From NCBI GenBank assembly GCA_964036665.1, contig OZ038526.1:17298001-17362000 (forward strand): 64,000 nt of DNA, given 5' to 3'. How positions within the stretch are numbered: the first letter of the stretch is position 1; the number at the start of each line of letters is the position of its first letter. Shown in pieces: positions 20,398 through 31,557 of this stretch. A model generated the notes under the pieces. That model did not search any database, had not been told where the DNA came from, and saw only the letters and a program-made list of their open reading frames with translations. The DNA is from Gordius sp. MW1. Taxonomy: Eukaryota; Nematomorpha; Gordioida; Gordea; Gordiidae. The translations under genes were made by a program, and so were the position numbers.

Positions 20398-21404
20398 CAA
20401 GGCGGGTGGAAAAAAGGAGTAATGAGAGCCTGTTTAAGAGTCGGGGCCTTTGCGAATAATCAACCCTGTATTAAGGTCAAGTTGAATGGGGAAATGCATC
20501 TAATATTGGTTGACACTGGGTCGGCAGTTACGATTATAAATAAAGAAACATGGGTAGCTTTAGGTAGGCCGAGATTAGATATGAAGAATAAAATTATTGT
20601 CCGCTTATTAACAGGGGAAGAATTGAAAGTCCTCGGCAAATGTGGGGTAACGGTGAGTCATGATAAAAATTTAAAAATTGCAGAGTTGTATGTTATGGAT
20701 TGGAAGGCCATTAATATAGTGGGATGGAAATGGGTTGATACCTGGGCAAAGGAATTTAATTGGTGGGATTTAGTGGGAAAGGAAGAGATAGCATTAGAGG
20801 TTACGTTTCAGGATGAAGAGAAAGAAGGGAAGGAAGGTAACGAGATAACCGCGTTGTTGAGGGAATTTGAAACGGTTTTTGAAGACAGATTAGGACATTG
20901 CAAAGGGGTAGAAGTAGAAATCGAATTAAAGGAAGCGCTATACCCAAGTTTTGTAGGGCGCGAAGGATACCTTTCGAATGGAAGAAGGAAGTGGAGAAAG
21001 AATTGGACCAATGGCTGAAGGAGGGGGTAATCAAGGAAGTCCTGTCGAGTTATTGGGCGACGCCTTTAGTGCCTGTAAGAAAGGCAAATGGGAAATTAAG
21101 ATTGTGTGTAGATTTTCGGGTAACGCTTAACCAATGTGTAAGAGATGTTAAGTACCCACTGCCCCGGTTTGAGGAAATTGTAGCACAGTTGAGTGGCTGT
21201 CGATGGTATTCGAAGATCGATTTTGCCAGTGCTTATTTACAATTACCTGTTTCCGGGAGGACCCGTGGGTATTTGACCATCAATACGCACAAGGGGTTAT
21301 TTGCGTTTCTTAGGTTGCCATTTGGGCTCAGTGTGTCTGCCCCTATATTCCAGATGACAATGGCTGCCATTTTTCGAGATCTGGAAAGGGTATTTTTGTT
21401 TTAG
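20398..21404 (+). pseudogene. gypsy-B protease and N-terminal RT
   Basis: Protease has LILVDTGSAVTIINKETW and a late segment VMDWKAINIVGW. RT starts after a frameshift near 20940: RRIPFEWKKEVEKELDQWLK, LRLCVDFRVTLNQCV, the palm motif YSKIDFASAYLQLPV and LPFGLSVSAPIFQMTM. The frame stops at 21402-21404 exactly where the palm F/Y-x-D-D box should follow. No frame around 21385-21415 encodes the acidic pair. Confidence 0.9.
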
Positions 21405-22077
21405 TGAGTGGTAGATCCAAGGCTGAGCATAATGCTCGGTTATATGAGGTGTTAGGAAGGATTAAAGATAGTGGTATGATTGTAAGCAGGGAGAAAAGTG
21501 TATTCGCAGTGGAGGAAGTGACATATTTAGGTCATGTATTGAAGGGAGATACGATAAAGCCGGTAGCTGACAAGGTGGATGTTATTAGAAATTTGAGGGT
21601 TCCGAATACCAAGAAGGAATTACAGAGTTTTTTGGGGATATTCAATTATTACAGTAAGTTTATAAAGGATTTTGCGCAGTTGGCAGCACCGTTGTATGGT
21701 TTGATCCGGAAGAGGATAGCATTTAGATGGGACGAAAATTGTCAATATAGTTATGAGCAGTTAAAGCAATCGCTGGCCTCGTTGCCTGTATTAGTATGCT
21801 TTGATAATGAAAAGGAAACAAAGTTGGCGGTTGATGCGTCGATGTTGGGTGTCGGAGGTGCATTATTACAGCTGGAAGAAGGGGTAGAAAGACCCATTTT
21901 ATATTTTTCACGGAAGTTAAGGGACTGCGAATTAAAATATTCGGTAATTGAGAAAGAGGCTTTAGCCATGATATATGGTGTGATAAGATGTAGGGAATAC
22001 GTAATAGGACGCCGTTTACACTTTATACAGACCATAAACCGTTAAGGGATTTATTTAAAAAAGATAATAACCAGTTA
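21404..22077 (+). pseudogene. gypsy-B RT thumb and RNase H
   Basis: Begins VSGRSKAEHNARLYEVLGRI directly after the lost active-site box. It continues with the thumb motif YLGHVLKGD, the connection LQSFLGIFNYYSKFIKDFAQ, and RNase H KLAVDASMLGVGGALLQLEE and YSVIEKEALAMIYGV. A frameshift near 22010 moves the YTDHKP motif into the next frame. Confidence 0.9.
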
Positions 22078-23370
22078 TTGTTATCACCGAGACTACAAAG
22101 GTGGTTAATATTAATGGGGGGTTTTAATATTAGCATCGAATATAGACCGGGAAAGATAAATTATTTGCCAGATATTTTGTCTAGGTGGACACCTAATGAA
22201 AGTGGTGTGAATGAAAGGGGGAATAGTCAGAATTATGAAGAAGGCGTGAATGAGTATGCGAACGTGGCTGCGCTTAAGGTAGAGGTAAGGGGACCTCTCT
22301 CGTGGGATCAAATAAAAGATAGCATGGTTAAGGACTTGATGTTACAGAGGGTGGGTGAATGTGTGCAGGGGAATGAGGAATGGAACACGGAAGAAAGAGC
22401 GTATCGGAGAGTAAGGAAGGAGTTGCACTTGGTAGAGGGATGTATAATGAGGGGCGCACGGATAATAATACCGGAGAGTTTAAAGGGGGAGGCGTTAAAG
22501 GTATTGCATGTGGGACATCAGGGGATAGTTAAGATGAAACAATGGGCACGGGAGTATATGTGGTGGCCTGGAATGACCGAGGATATCGAAGATTTGGCCA
22601 AAGCGTGTGAAGATTGTAATGTTGTGGGGGACATATCGCGGGGAGGAAAGAAGGGTAGATGGAAAACAGCGACTAGGGCTTGGGAGAGGGTGCATGTAGA
22701 TTTTTTTGAATGGAGAGGGAAGGCGTTTTTATTGGTAGTAGATGCTTATTCTAAGTGGGTGGAATTTTTTAAAGTAAGTAAAATGTCAGGACGGGTTGTG
22801 ATTGGCATTATGAAGGGGTTATTTGGAAAATATGGATTGCCCCTAAGGGTTGTGTCAGACGGAGGACCGGCCTTCATTAGTAAGGAGTTGAGCCAATTTA
22901 TTATGGAGCAAGGGGTAAGACATGACGTGATTGCACCGTATTATCCTCAATCAAATGGCCAGGCGGAGAGAATGGTAGGTATAGTAAAGAGCTGGTTCAA
23001 AAAAGAGGAAGCGGGTGGAGGAGAGTTATGGAAGATGCAAATGGTATATAATAGTACCAGAAAACTAGGAGAAAGATCACCTAGTGAAAAGTTCTAAAGT
23101 AAAAGGGGGAGATGTTGGATAGACTTCTTCAAAAAGGGAAATGTAGAGGAAGTAATAAAAAAGACCAGATTCAAAATAGGGGATCAAGTGTGGATGAGGT
23201 TATTTAACGCTAAAGTTAAGTGGACCAAGGGGATAGTTAGGAAAGCTGACAATAATTTCAAATATTGAGTAGAAGATAGCGACGGGAATGAAGTGGCGCG
23301 GCATATGAATCAGTTAAAGAAAAGGAAAGTGTTCGGGGAAGTAGGGATGCAGTTAATGGACAGATGTGAA
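22078..23370 (+). pseudogene. gypsy-B integrase
   Basis: The open stretch to 23097 holds the HHCC finger (HVGHQGIVKM ... ACEDCN), the catalytic core with D in RVHVDFFEW, D in RVVSDGGPAFIS and E in NGQAERMVGIV, all intact. After the stop at 23095-23097 the C-terminal domain continues brokenly (KIGDQVWMRLF, ARHMNQLKKR) to about 23370. Integrase is the best-preserved enzyme of this copy. Confidence 0.9.
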
Positions 23371-24930
23371 TAGGACATGTTTGGACTGGCCTAAAGATGT
23401 TACTTAATATACCTTAGTCGTTGTAAATATAACATGTCGACACTATCTATTACATCTATGTTACTTGATATTCCAAATGTATTATAATGATATTCCCGAT
23501 ATATTGTAATAATAATAATTATTGTATATATAAAAAAAAAAAATATAAAAAAAAATAAAAAAAAAAAAAAATATATATAAAAAAAAATATATAAACAAAA
23601 AAAATTAAAAAAAAAAAAATAATAATAACGCAGAAATTATATGTCTCAGTGAAAACATTGTAATTTCGCAATAACTTTATGTATGGAATGTAACGTAGAT
23701 ATGGTCTGATGTACTTACTCTCAAAAAAAAAAATAAAATAAAAAAAAAATAAATAAAATAAAAAAAAAATAAAAAAAAAAAATAATAAAAATAAAAAAAA
23801 ACGAGATGAAGTTATGTATTAATTTGAGTGTGTATGTATGTTCTCATATTTTTATTGTATATTTATAGTCTTATATGTTTATTTTATTTTTAATATGGTA
23901 TACATATCAAAATGGGATATGATATGTCAGGAGAAATTGTAGCTCATGTGTGTTTTTGGAAATTGATCTGAAATTGTATGGTGTGTCGAGATTAATTGTG
24001 TATAGTTTGAAATATAAAATGGTATTGCATATATCGGATTTTTGGATAGTTATATATTAAATGTTTTAAACCGTATATGTTTTAATAATATTTATCTTAT
24101 TTGTATATTATGTTATAAGTGATTGTGTTTCACTTATATCTACGGATTTATAGTATATGTAGTAGACGTTTTGTATGTACATTATCATTGATTGTATTGT
24201 ATGACCAAGTTTGTTACCATGGGTATATCGAGATTATGTGTAATGTTTGATTTTGTGTTATATGTGTTAATGCTTTAACGGTTATATGTAATGTCATAGC
24301 GACGTGGTGTAGACGAGTTTTGTATTGTTGGTAGTACGACAAGTGATAGACATGGGTTAGAAGTGATGTATTAATGGGGTGTATTAATTTGATTGTATAT
24401 GGTGCGCATATGTTTATGGTATATTTAGTTATATACGCCTATTTTTATTGTATATTTATAGTCTTAAATTTTGTATGTATATGATCACTGTTGAGATTGG
24501 GAATCTTTATTTACTAGAGAGAGGTTTTCGAAGTGATACAAAAATAGAAAAGTGAGTAAAAACGTGTATATCCAAACTATAATACATACCAATTAACGAT
24601 AATTAGATTGACAACACAACGGTAAACAACATATCCCCTGAGGCCCTTCGCGCTCCAATTACCTCTCTACAATCACGCTGTTCTTATAAATGTATCACAT
24701 AATGCGTGTAACGTTAGGGAATATTGGGGGAATTTGTATAAAGATGCGTAACGTCGGATGTGAAATAGCGCCGTTGTATGACTGTTAATTGCGATGCAAT
24801 TTTTGTTGTAACGGAAAGTATGAATAGGAAATTATAAATATGGGATAATAATCAATGTATCTTTATATATCGCGCACGAAAACGATACGGAAGATGTCAG
24901 CAAAAGAAGGGGTGCGATCAAGGTCAGCCA
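23371..24930 (+). other. gypsy-B 3' non-coding region, A-rich
   Basis: 1.5 kb between integrase and the PPT without an env-like or other ORF. Two A-rich low-complexity tracts (about 23525-23625, 23725-23800) and TGTATATT-type repeats dominate. Confidence 0.6.
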
Positions 24931-24955
24931 AAGAAAAAGAAAGAAAAAAAGGAGG
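24931..24955 (+). promoter_or_regulatory. gypsy-B polypurine tract
   Basis: A pure-purine run AAAGAAAAAGAAAG followed by AAAAAAAGGAGG abuts the 3' LTR, as needed for plus-strand priming. Confidence 0.85.
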
Positions 24956-25626
24956 TGTCATATATGTATGACATATATGTGAAGAGTAGCTAGCATGGCA
25001 TGGGATATGTGACCAAGGTTATACGATAGTAGGAGATAGACAAAGGAAATCGAAGAAGAGCAACGTAAGGGACGCAAGAGAGAAGAGCAACTGGCGTGGA
25101 GCCTAACACGTATATGTCAAGAATAGCAGTCATAGATACAAGGGGTGTTTAGCAGATGCTAGACGATAGTAAGCGGGAGACAAAGGAAATCTAAGAAGAG
25201 CAACGTAAGGGACGCAAGGGAGAAGAGCAACTGGCGTGGAGCCTAACATGTATATGTCAAGAATAGCAGTAATAGATACAAGGGGTGTTTACCAGATGCT
25301 AGACGATAGTAAGCGGGCAAAGGAAATATAAGAAGAGTAACGTAAGGGACCGCAAGGGAGAAGAACAACTGGCGCAGAGAATAACAACTGGCGCAAGGGC
25401 TCAGTGAAGAAGGGAATTATTATCAGAGAAAAAGAACACACATCATCGAACATCATTCAATTATTAATTAATTCCCCTCGTAAAAACATGTTGTAAATCG
25501 GTAGGCATATTATTTTTGGTATTATCCTGATTACGAACATCGTCTGTATAAGAATTTGAGTTGATTTATAATAAAGATCGTATCCGAAAGTGAATAATCA
25601 ACGTGTAGTAAATTGGATACTTAATA
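24956..25626 (+). repeat. gypsy-B 3' LTR
   Basis: 671 bp. Only a handful of single-base differences and short indels separate it from 18790-19465. Followed by ATTAT at 25627-25631. Confidence 0.93.
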
Positions 25627-25631
25627 ATTAT

Positions 25632-27172
25632 CTTCCATACAATTTTCTTCCCATCCGGAAAATTGAGAAACGTGGATTGGGCATCCTTATTTTCTACAAA
25701 ATAAACAAATAATTATATGTTAAATACCTAGCTGAGTTCCCTTCAATGTTTCCCTTTCACCAACTAATAGCTTTTTTTGTTCACATTCATAACTCAACAA
25801 TATTGAATCTCATCATATACATTATTGAGCTCCTGGGGCATCAACATCTTCATTGCCTTAAATTTAGGACTCAAAAATGTTGCAATTTTAAATTATATAT
25901 CCAAATCAATTTTTTGTTTCTAAATTTTCTGGCACCTTTTGGCTAAGTCTTTTAGCTCAAAAGGCACATTATTAGTTAAACCAGGATTTTATTTAAAAAA
26001 CAAAAGAAGGACTTTATGTAGAGTTGGAGCCTTGTCAGCCTCAAGTTCGGTAATTGCAAGATTAAACGGGGTCAGAAATTCAATCAAATCTTTTAAAATC
26101 ACGATGTCGACGCATTTAATTTTGCTGAAATCACCACCATGAGATGTCAAAATAACCTCAATTTCTTCATAATGCTTGCATAAGGACTCAAGAATTTTCA
26201 AACGACTATTCCACCGGATCTCAACAAATCCATGTAAAGTGGAATTTAACTGTTTCACAAAGCTAAATAATATATATCTAAATGGTAACCATAAATAATA
26301 TACCCTGATTGTTTCATGTATTTAACTAAGGTCTTAACGTTATTCAAACACTTGTAAACTTCCATAAAATTTTCCTTTAGGGCTTCATCGTTAAATGTGT
26401 CCCTTAACACAGTGTTGAGGAGGTGACAAAAACAATTAAGGCGCTTGTAAGATTCAAGCCCCTTAATCATATTAGACCCTTGGTCCGTGACAAACGTAAT
26501 TTGGAAAAATCATCTCTTGTGTATCCTTAAAAAAATATGTAAAGAAATCAAGTAGAGGAGGAGTACCTTGTGATATAATTCTCTTTTAACATTCTCTTCA
26601 GTTTTTTTTCCTCATCAAACTCTACGATAAACAACACCAGTCTTACCAACCTATATTCCTCATCAATATAGTGTATTGTCATGGTTATGTAACTATTCTT
26701 CTTATAGTCATCCACCCACATATCAGTTGTGGCTAAAAAGCTCAATATATACAAAAAATTTTAAATACCTGCACAAAGGCCTTTGTTGAAACATCTAACT
26801 AACTTTGGGCGTAAAAGCACCTAAGTTTCAGCTCTCTCCATCATATGTCGAGATATGGTGGTAGGATCTGGACATATATCTTCCATTTTAACAGGCGCAT
26901 AATAGCTCCCAATTTTTATTAAATATGAGCAAAGGTCTGTAAATCCTTCACCATGTATGGATGAAAAACTTCTCAAGTCCTTGGCACAAAAATCAACTAT
27001 CTTTGTGATTAAGTCTTTTTTAAGTTTAAAAGTATATTTATATTAATTGTTGTATTTTTCTTGTCCAAAAACGGATCCAAGGGCTGTTGATACCTATTCT
27101 TGTTGTAACACACATGTTTTCTCAGGTTAACCCGAACCCGGGTCCGGTTCGGGTGACCCCTGCAGGTTTCTA
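25632..27172 (-). pseudogene. hAT-2 transposase, N-terminal and catalytic part
   Basis: Minus-strand pieces in order: VNLRKHVCYNKNRYQQPLDP (27120 region); DFCAKDLRSFSSIHGEGFTD and YYAPVKMEDICPDPTTISRH (27000-26850); FLATTDMWVDDYKKNSYITM (26754 region, the conserved T-D-x-W); LNCFCHLLNTVLRD (26430 region, the C-x-x-H motif); and RWNSRLKILESL with LTPFNLAITELEADKAPT (26200-26030). These are the successive hAT transposase blocks. Frames change between them, either short introns or frameshifts. The C-terminus lies at 18455-18789. Confidence 0.88.
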
Positions 27173-27394
27173 CTAGTAACTTCCATAATTGATACACCTA
27201 TTGATCGAGGTTTAAGGGGCTTATTGTTGCATCTCGATCGATTCTTTGCCAGTGTCGTATCTGGAGATGGCTTGAGAAAGTAGGACACGGAAAACAATCT
27301 AAATTGCATTATTTTTAACTAAGATAATCATGACGCCGATTGTAAAGAGAGTGTTATTGGTGAGGAATAAAAAAAGTCTCCCCCGAAATGCGGG

Positions 27395-28060
27395 GTCGCT
27401 AGTGTAGACGCTGTGGCTTTATTTATTGTTAAATGTGTGATAAATAAATTATTAAATAAATAAATAGCAAATGTACATGTTTATATAAATTTTGTAATTT
27501 TAATGTTTCTTGCTACCACTCTCTGTATCTTGACACTTGATATTTAGTTTATTGCCCACCAAAGAAAATAACCGTAGATCCAATGGACGAATTCGCGGTA
27601 TAATGTTATATAATCAAACACCGTAGGGTAACAATATCTTGGATATAAATGTAGACGTAAGAAGATATAATTAAATGTGGGCGGTTGCGATATATGAATA
27701 TATAGGTGATCTAAGTGCGAAATAGGCGACATTGTGTAATGATATTTTCCTCGCTCGTTTCTTTCCAATTTATAGCCGATTCACGCGCCTCCTCTAGCTC
27801 ATTTGCGTAAGCTCATTTGCGTAAGCTCATTTGCGTAGGTTCATCTGCATAGGTTCATTTGCGTAGACGTTATTCTTTGTGATGCGTGCGTACTTAAAAT
27901 GAACAAATTAATCAAAATTTAAACACTTGAATAGTTCAAGTGTTTAAATTTACTAAACAAATTAATCAAGAATTTAAACAACTACAATATTTAAATTTCC
28001 GTATTCTAATGTCTATGTTACATTCATATTGTAAATAAAGGGTGTGAATAAAGCTGCGCT
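27395..28060. repeat. Dispersed repeat copy split by an insertion
   Basis: 27395-27545 and 28003-28060 together match the uninterrupted block 16036-16215 (shared GTAGACGCT, TACATGTTTATATAAATT, then ATGTTACATTCA and GGGTGTGAATAAAG). The intervening ~460 bp (27546-28002) is therefore an insertion, but I find no termini. Confidence 0.45.
27787..27868 (+). repeat. 14-bp tandem repeat
   Basis: About five units of (A/G)G(C/T)TCATTTGCGTA. A single related CTCATTTGCGTAAGCGCC occurs at 62932-62943. Confidence 0.8.
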
Positions 28061-28139
28061 TTCATATATTCATTTTTAGGCATTTTTTAAGTATTAACAA
28101 GTTTAATAATGCCATATTCATTTCAGGGTGTTATTTAAC

Positions 28140-28560
28140 TGCTAAGTAAAAAATTACAAATTGCTAAGTAATTTATGCTAAGTATTTTAATTAAAATGCT
28201 AAGTATTTTATTAAAAAATGCTAAGTATTTTATGCTAAGTATTTTAATCTAAATGCTAAGTATTTTAAAGGGAATGCTAAGTTTATTATTTTAAATGCTA
28301 TGTTTTTATTATTAAATTGCTAAGTTTTTATTTTGATAAGTTTCTTTTATTAAAATGCCAAGTATTTTATAAAAAAAATTTAAGCTATGAATATTAATCA
28401 AAATGCTGAGTATTAAAAAAATATAAGATAATAAGGCTTTAAAGCTAAAATGGGCAAAGTTTTAATGGAAATAATTTCAAAAAAATGTTTAATTTCTAAA
28501 AATGCTAAGTTTTAAATTTAAAAATACTAGTTTTTCTATTTTTAAGTGTTTCGTATTTGT
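28140..28560 (+). repeat. MULE left terminal minisatellite
   Basis: More than a dozen irregular copies of (A)TGCTAAGTATTTTA separated by AT-rich spacers of changing length. Confidence 0.85.
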
Positions 28561-29582
28561 GAATTCGAATAAATTCTATTACTTATTTTCTTTCTTTTAT
28601 TGCTCCCCAATTTAATATATTCTTTGACGTTTGAAATGAATAATATATTTATTTAATTTCTAGCTAAATGTATTTATTTTTTAGAACTACCGCGAATATC
28701 AATCAGTTTTATTTTTCGTGCTACTACATCTTTCGCATAAATTTATTCAACTTCAAAAATTATATGACTAAAAATATTTCTACTGACAATTCGTTTAAAG
28801 TAGTAACAATAATAATCATGGATGAGGTAATCAGATTAGGCGTAAATAACGATAATGCACAAATAATAATAAACAGAGAAGTGATAACAATAATGATAAA
28901 TACACAGTTATGGAGATCATGGGTGAGGTAATCAGATTAGGCGTAAATAAAGATGGCATACCAATAATAATACACAGCGAAGATAACTATAAATTAACAA
29001 ATAGCGAAATTAACAATCATCGTGATTCTAAAATCTATTAATAAACGCGTGGCCTTGAACAGCCAAACGAGATTCATAAAATCCGAGGGTAATTTTAATT
29101 TTAAAAATCAAAAAGGGCAAATCATTGCCACGGTAATAAAAATTACTAAAATTTGGAATTACTAAAATTTGGCTTAAAGCCACAAAGTGTTAAGTTATTA
29201 CTTTAAAATACTAAGTTTTTTTAATTCAAAATTTGATTTATGACACAAAAAAGTTGAAAATTAGAAGGTAAGTTTTTACCAAAATTTATAGTTGAAAATT
29301 ATAATATTTCACTTTTATATTTTTATAATATAAAAAATAAATTTTTTTAAATCTAAATAGAAAAAATTATGATTATTTATTTGTAGGTGAAGAAATACCC
29401 TTCACGTTCTATAATGGTTTCACATACAAAATAATCTAAAAAGCCAATAGGATAATTGATTAAAAATTTATTCAACTACAAAATATAATTATAATAACGG
29501 GGGCTTTATATATATATTTATTGGACTATCAAAGCTTTTTTAGCTTTGGAAGGTCTTCCTCGTCTTCTTTATTCTCATATTG

Positions 29583-29732
29583 TTACATTTTTAGCTTCCA
29601 TAAGGGGATTGCATAATTTAGCGCTGAGGCTAATCCTATTAAATGCTTGCAGATGTAATTATTGTGAAATGAGGGGCAACTGCATTGACCCTTTTGCCAC
29701 ATATGGCTTTCTTTAAGAAAAATTATGGACCA
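29583..29732 (-). pseudogene. MULE transposase C-terminus with SWIM zinc finger
   Basis: Reads WSIIFLKESHMWQKGQ then CSCPSFHNNYICKHLIGLAS, a C-x-C ... C-x-H SWIM finger as found after the catalytic domain of MULE transposases. In another frame just downstream (about 29575-29530) RRGRPSKAKKALIVQ follows, also typical of MULE C-termini, so there is a frameshift. Confidence 0.8.
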
Positions 29733-30224
29733 GGCCTTCAAATTTTGCTTTTTGAAATCCTCATAGGAGGGTATCTTGATTTATTGATTGACTTATTTTG
29801 GCAGGTACAACATAAACTTTTTTATTTTTATTGTTTTATATTATAGCATTTTTGTTGAGCTTTGCCCATTAGTAGATGTTTGTCCAAAGCGTTGTTGAAA
29901 TTGTTGGGATAGATGATATTGTAATTTGTTGTAGTTGGTAACATACGGACCAATTTTTAACCATATCCATCGCAACAACTTTAAAACGAGCAAAACGAAT
30001 TTGTTCTTTTAACGTATAATAATCTTTTATAGTTCTATTAGTTGAAAACAGTTGGTGATTGGAGTATAAAGTCTATAACCAGTACCATGTATTATTATTA
30101 TTGATCCATATTCTTAAAATAAGCAATGAATATAGGTATTTTGAAGTCCCAGTTTAGAAGTACATTACCTGTAATACACCTTAATGCATTCTTCAGTTTC
30201 ATTTCGGTACCAAAAGCCCCATAT

Positions 30225-30387
30225 ATTTTCGGCTTTAAGAGCCCTTTGCCTCACACTCATTATCATAGTTGAATTTTTTTACCCATTCAATCGATCTGTA
30301 CAACCGCCTGGAATGTATTTCAACTCCTGAGCTTCCTGCTTTTTCCTCTTCGTCTGATAAATAAAGCAAGATTTGTTGGACTTCCAT
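30225..30387 (-). pseudogene. MULE transposase N-terminus
   Basis: From the ATG at 30387: MEVQQILLYLSDEEEK, then RSIEWVKKFNYDNECEAK and, after a frameshift, RALKAENIWGFWYRNETEE. The pattern W-V-x-x-F ... A-x-x-x-x-x-x-x-W-x-x-x-Y/W-x-x-x-T/E is that of the zinc-finger-like N-terminal domain of invertebrate MULE transposases. Confidence 0.65.
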
Positions 30388-30499
30388 AATTAAGCACTTA
30401 ATTAATGAATGAATTGTGTGGTCTTGGCGCCAAAGAACGCCAATTATTGTCCGGTTACAATGTCATATTAAATGTTATATAAAAAACCAGCAGCTTAAT

Positions 30500-30950
30500 T
30501 TATTTTAAAATCATAAAATCTTTTGAATACTCAGCATGATTTATTTATAAAACTAACATATAATTTAAATACTTAGCATAATTTATTTAAATACTTGGCA
30601 AATAATTTAAATACTTGGCACAATTTATTTAAAACTTAGCAATAATCATAATACTTAGCATAATATATTTAAATACTTAACAAATAATTTAAATACTTAG
30701 CATTAAAATACTTGGGAAATAAATAAAATTCTTAGCAAATAAATAAAATACTTAGCAAAACAATAAAATACTTAGCAAAATTTATTTAAATACTTAGTAA
30801 ATGAATACAATACTTAGCATTTGAATTTAAAACTTAGAATTAATTTAAAAACTTAGCAAAAGAATCAAATACTTAGCAAATGAATAAAATACTTAGCAAT
30901 GGCACTAAAAATACTTAGCAACTTGAATAAAATACTTAACAAATAATTTG
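30500..30950 (+). repeat. MULE right terminal minisatellite
   Basis: Reverse-complement version of the left array: many copies of AAATACTTAGCA with variable spacers. Confidence 0.85.
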
Positions 30951-31074
30951 TTGTGTTCATTTTATAGAATAATATTACGTTTTTTGTATAGTTTGCATTT
31001 TGAAACAGTTATCCAACCAAAGAAACTATCGTTTTTTCGATTTCCCCAAATTTAAAGTTTAGAACCACACCAAC

Positions 31075-31557
31075 ATGGAGAAAGAAATCGCAAAAAAATT
31101 TGTAGAATATTTTTATAGCTATATATCAACTAACAGGGAAGCATTGCATAATTTATATGTAGGTAATAATATAATATAGCTTTGATACTTTTAGGCTGAT
31201 AATGCTACTTTATGTTATGAAAATACTCCCATCGCAGGCAAAGCAGCAATTATAGAAAAATTGGCAGTATGTTATAACGTTTTTTATTATTATTTTTATA
31301 GTCTCTGCCACCATTTAAAGTTGATATAGTTACTATTGACTCTCAACTTGTTGAATGTGATCCTACCAGACTATTGACTTGTGTTTCAGGACAGCTTGCG
31401 GTATTTATTATCTTTTAAAATTGTGACTTTTTTGCACCTATTATAGATTGAAGATGGACAGTTTTTAAAATTCTTCCAAGTGTTTCATTTAAGGCAATTT
31501 AATCAGTCATCTTGGCTTATAACGAATGAGATGTTTAGATTTCTTCTAAACTGTTAG
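31075..31557 (+). CDS. NUTF2: Nuclear transport factor 2
   Basis: Four exons, 31075-31158, 31195-31266, 31302-31400, 31447-31557, with 35-46-bp introns; continuous phase gives 121 aa (the usual family length is about 125). The N-terminal helix FVEYFYSYIST is followed by LHNLYADNATLCYEN. Then come GKAAIIEKLASLPPF, DSQLVECDPTRLLTCVSGQL and a C-terminal WLITNEMFRFLLNC. These align block for block with NTF2 (GKAAIVEKLSSLPF; VCTNDMFRL). It lacks the longer N-terminal end of the human protein. NTF2 is a homodimer that carries Ran-GDP into the nucleus through FxFG nucleoporins. The acidic positions after GQL (E, D) are retained. NXT1/p15 is a relative, but the match is clearly closer to NTF2. Confidence 0.95.

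Larger units (their letters stand above)
18790..25626 (+). mobile_element. gypsy-B: Ty3/gypsy LTR retrotransposon, recent but defective
   Basis: LTRs 18790-19465 and 24956-25626 differ by a few substitutions and small indels. The 5-bp target duplication ATTAT is at 18785-18789 and 25627-25631. A PBS and PPT are in the expected places. The internal order is zinc knuckles, protease, RT, RNase H, integrase on the plus strand. There is no recognisable capsid part of gag, frames are shifted at about 20940, 21400 and 22010, and the RT active-site box is gone. It lies inside the hAT-2 transposase. Confidence 0.95.
18367..27172 (-). mobile_element. hAT-2: hAT transposon split by gypsy-B
   Basis: Ends TAGAGGCCTGCAAAGTCAC (18367) and, on the minus strand at 27172, TAGAAACCTGCAGGGGTCAC are related inverted termini. 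Just inside both lie CCCGACCCG-type repeats. Minus-strand coding runs from the N-terminal side at about 27130 to the dimerisation domain at 18455, with gypsy-B inserted at 18790-25626. Without it hAT-2 is about 1.96 kb. Outer 8-mers (GGTAGAAG, CTAGTAAC) do not match well, so the target duplication is decayed or the ends are slightly off. Confidence 0.85.
28140..30950 (-). mobile_element. MULE (Mutator-like) element with minisatellite inverted ends
   Basis: The left end is an array of TGCTAAGTATTTTA-type units and the right end the reverse complement (TAAATACTTAGCA), so each terminal inverted repeat is a ~420-450-bp minisatellite. Inside, on the minus strand, are the N-terminus (30387-30225) and SWIM C-terminus (29732-29583) of a MULE transposase; the catalytic middle is too degraded for me to follow. 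The right end is about 125 bp from the NTF2 start codon. Confidence 0.8.

Noticed and set aside
23371..24930. env gene in gypsy-B
   Set aside because: No open frame of useful length, signal peptide or membrane segment; the region is A-rich low-complexity sequence.
28668..28931. 87-codon plus-strand frame inside the MULE
   Set aside because: It covers a tandem duplication (ATGGATGAGGTAATCAGATT repeated) in AT-rich DNA, opposite in strand to the transposase relics.
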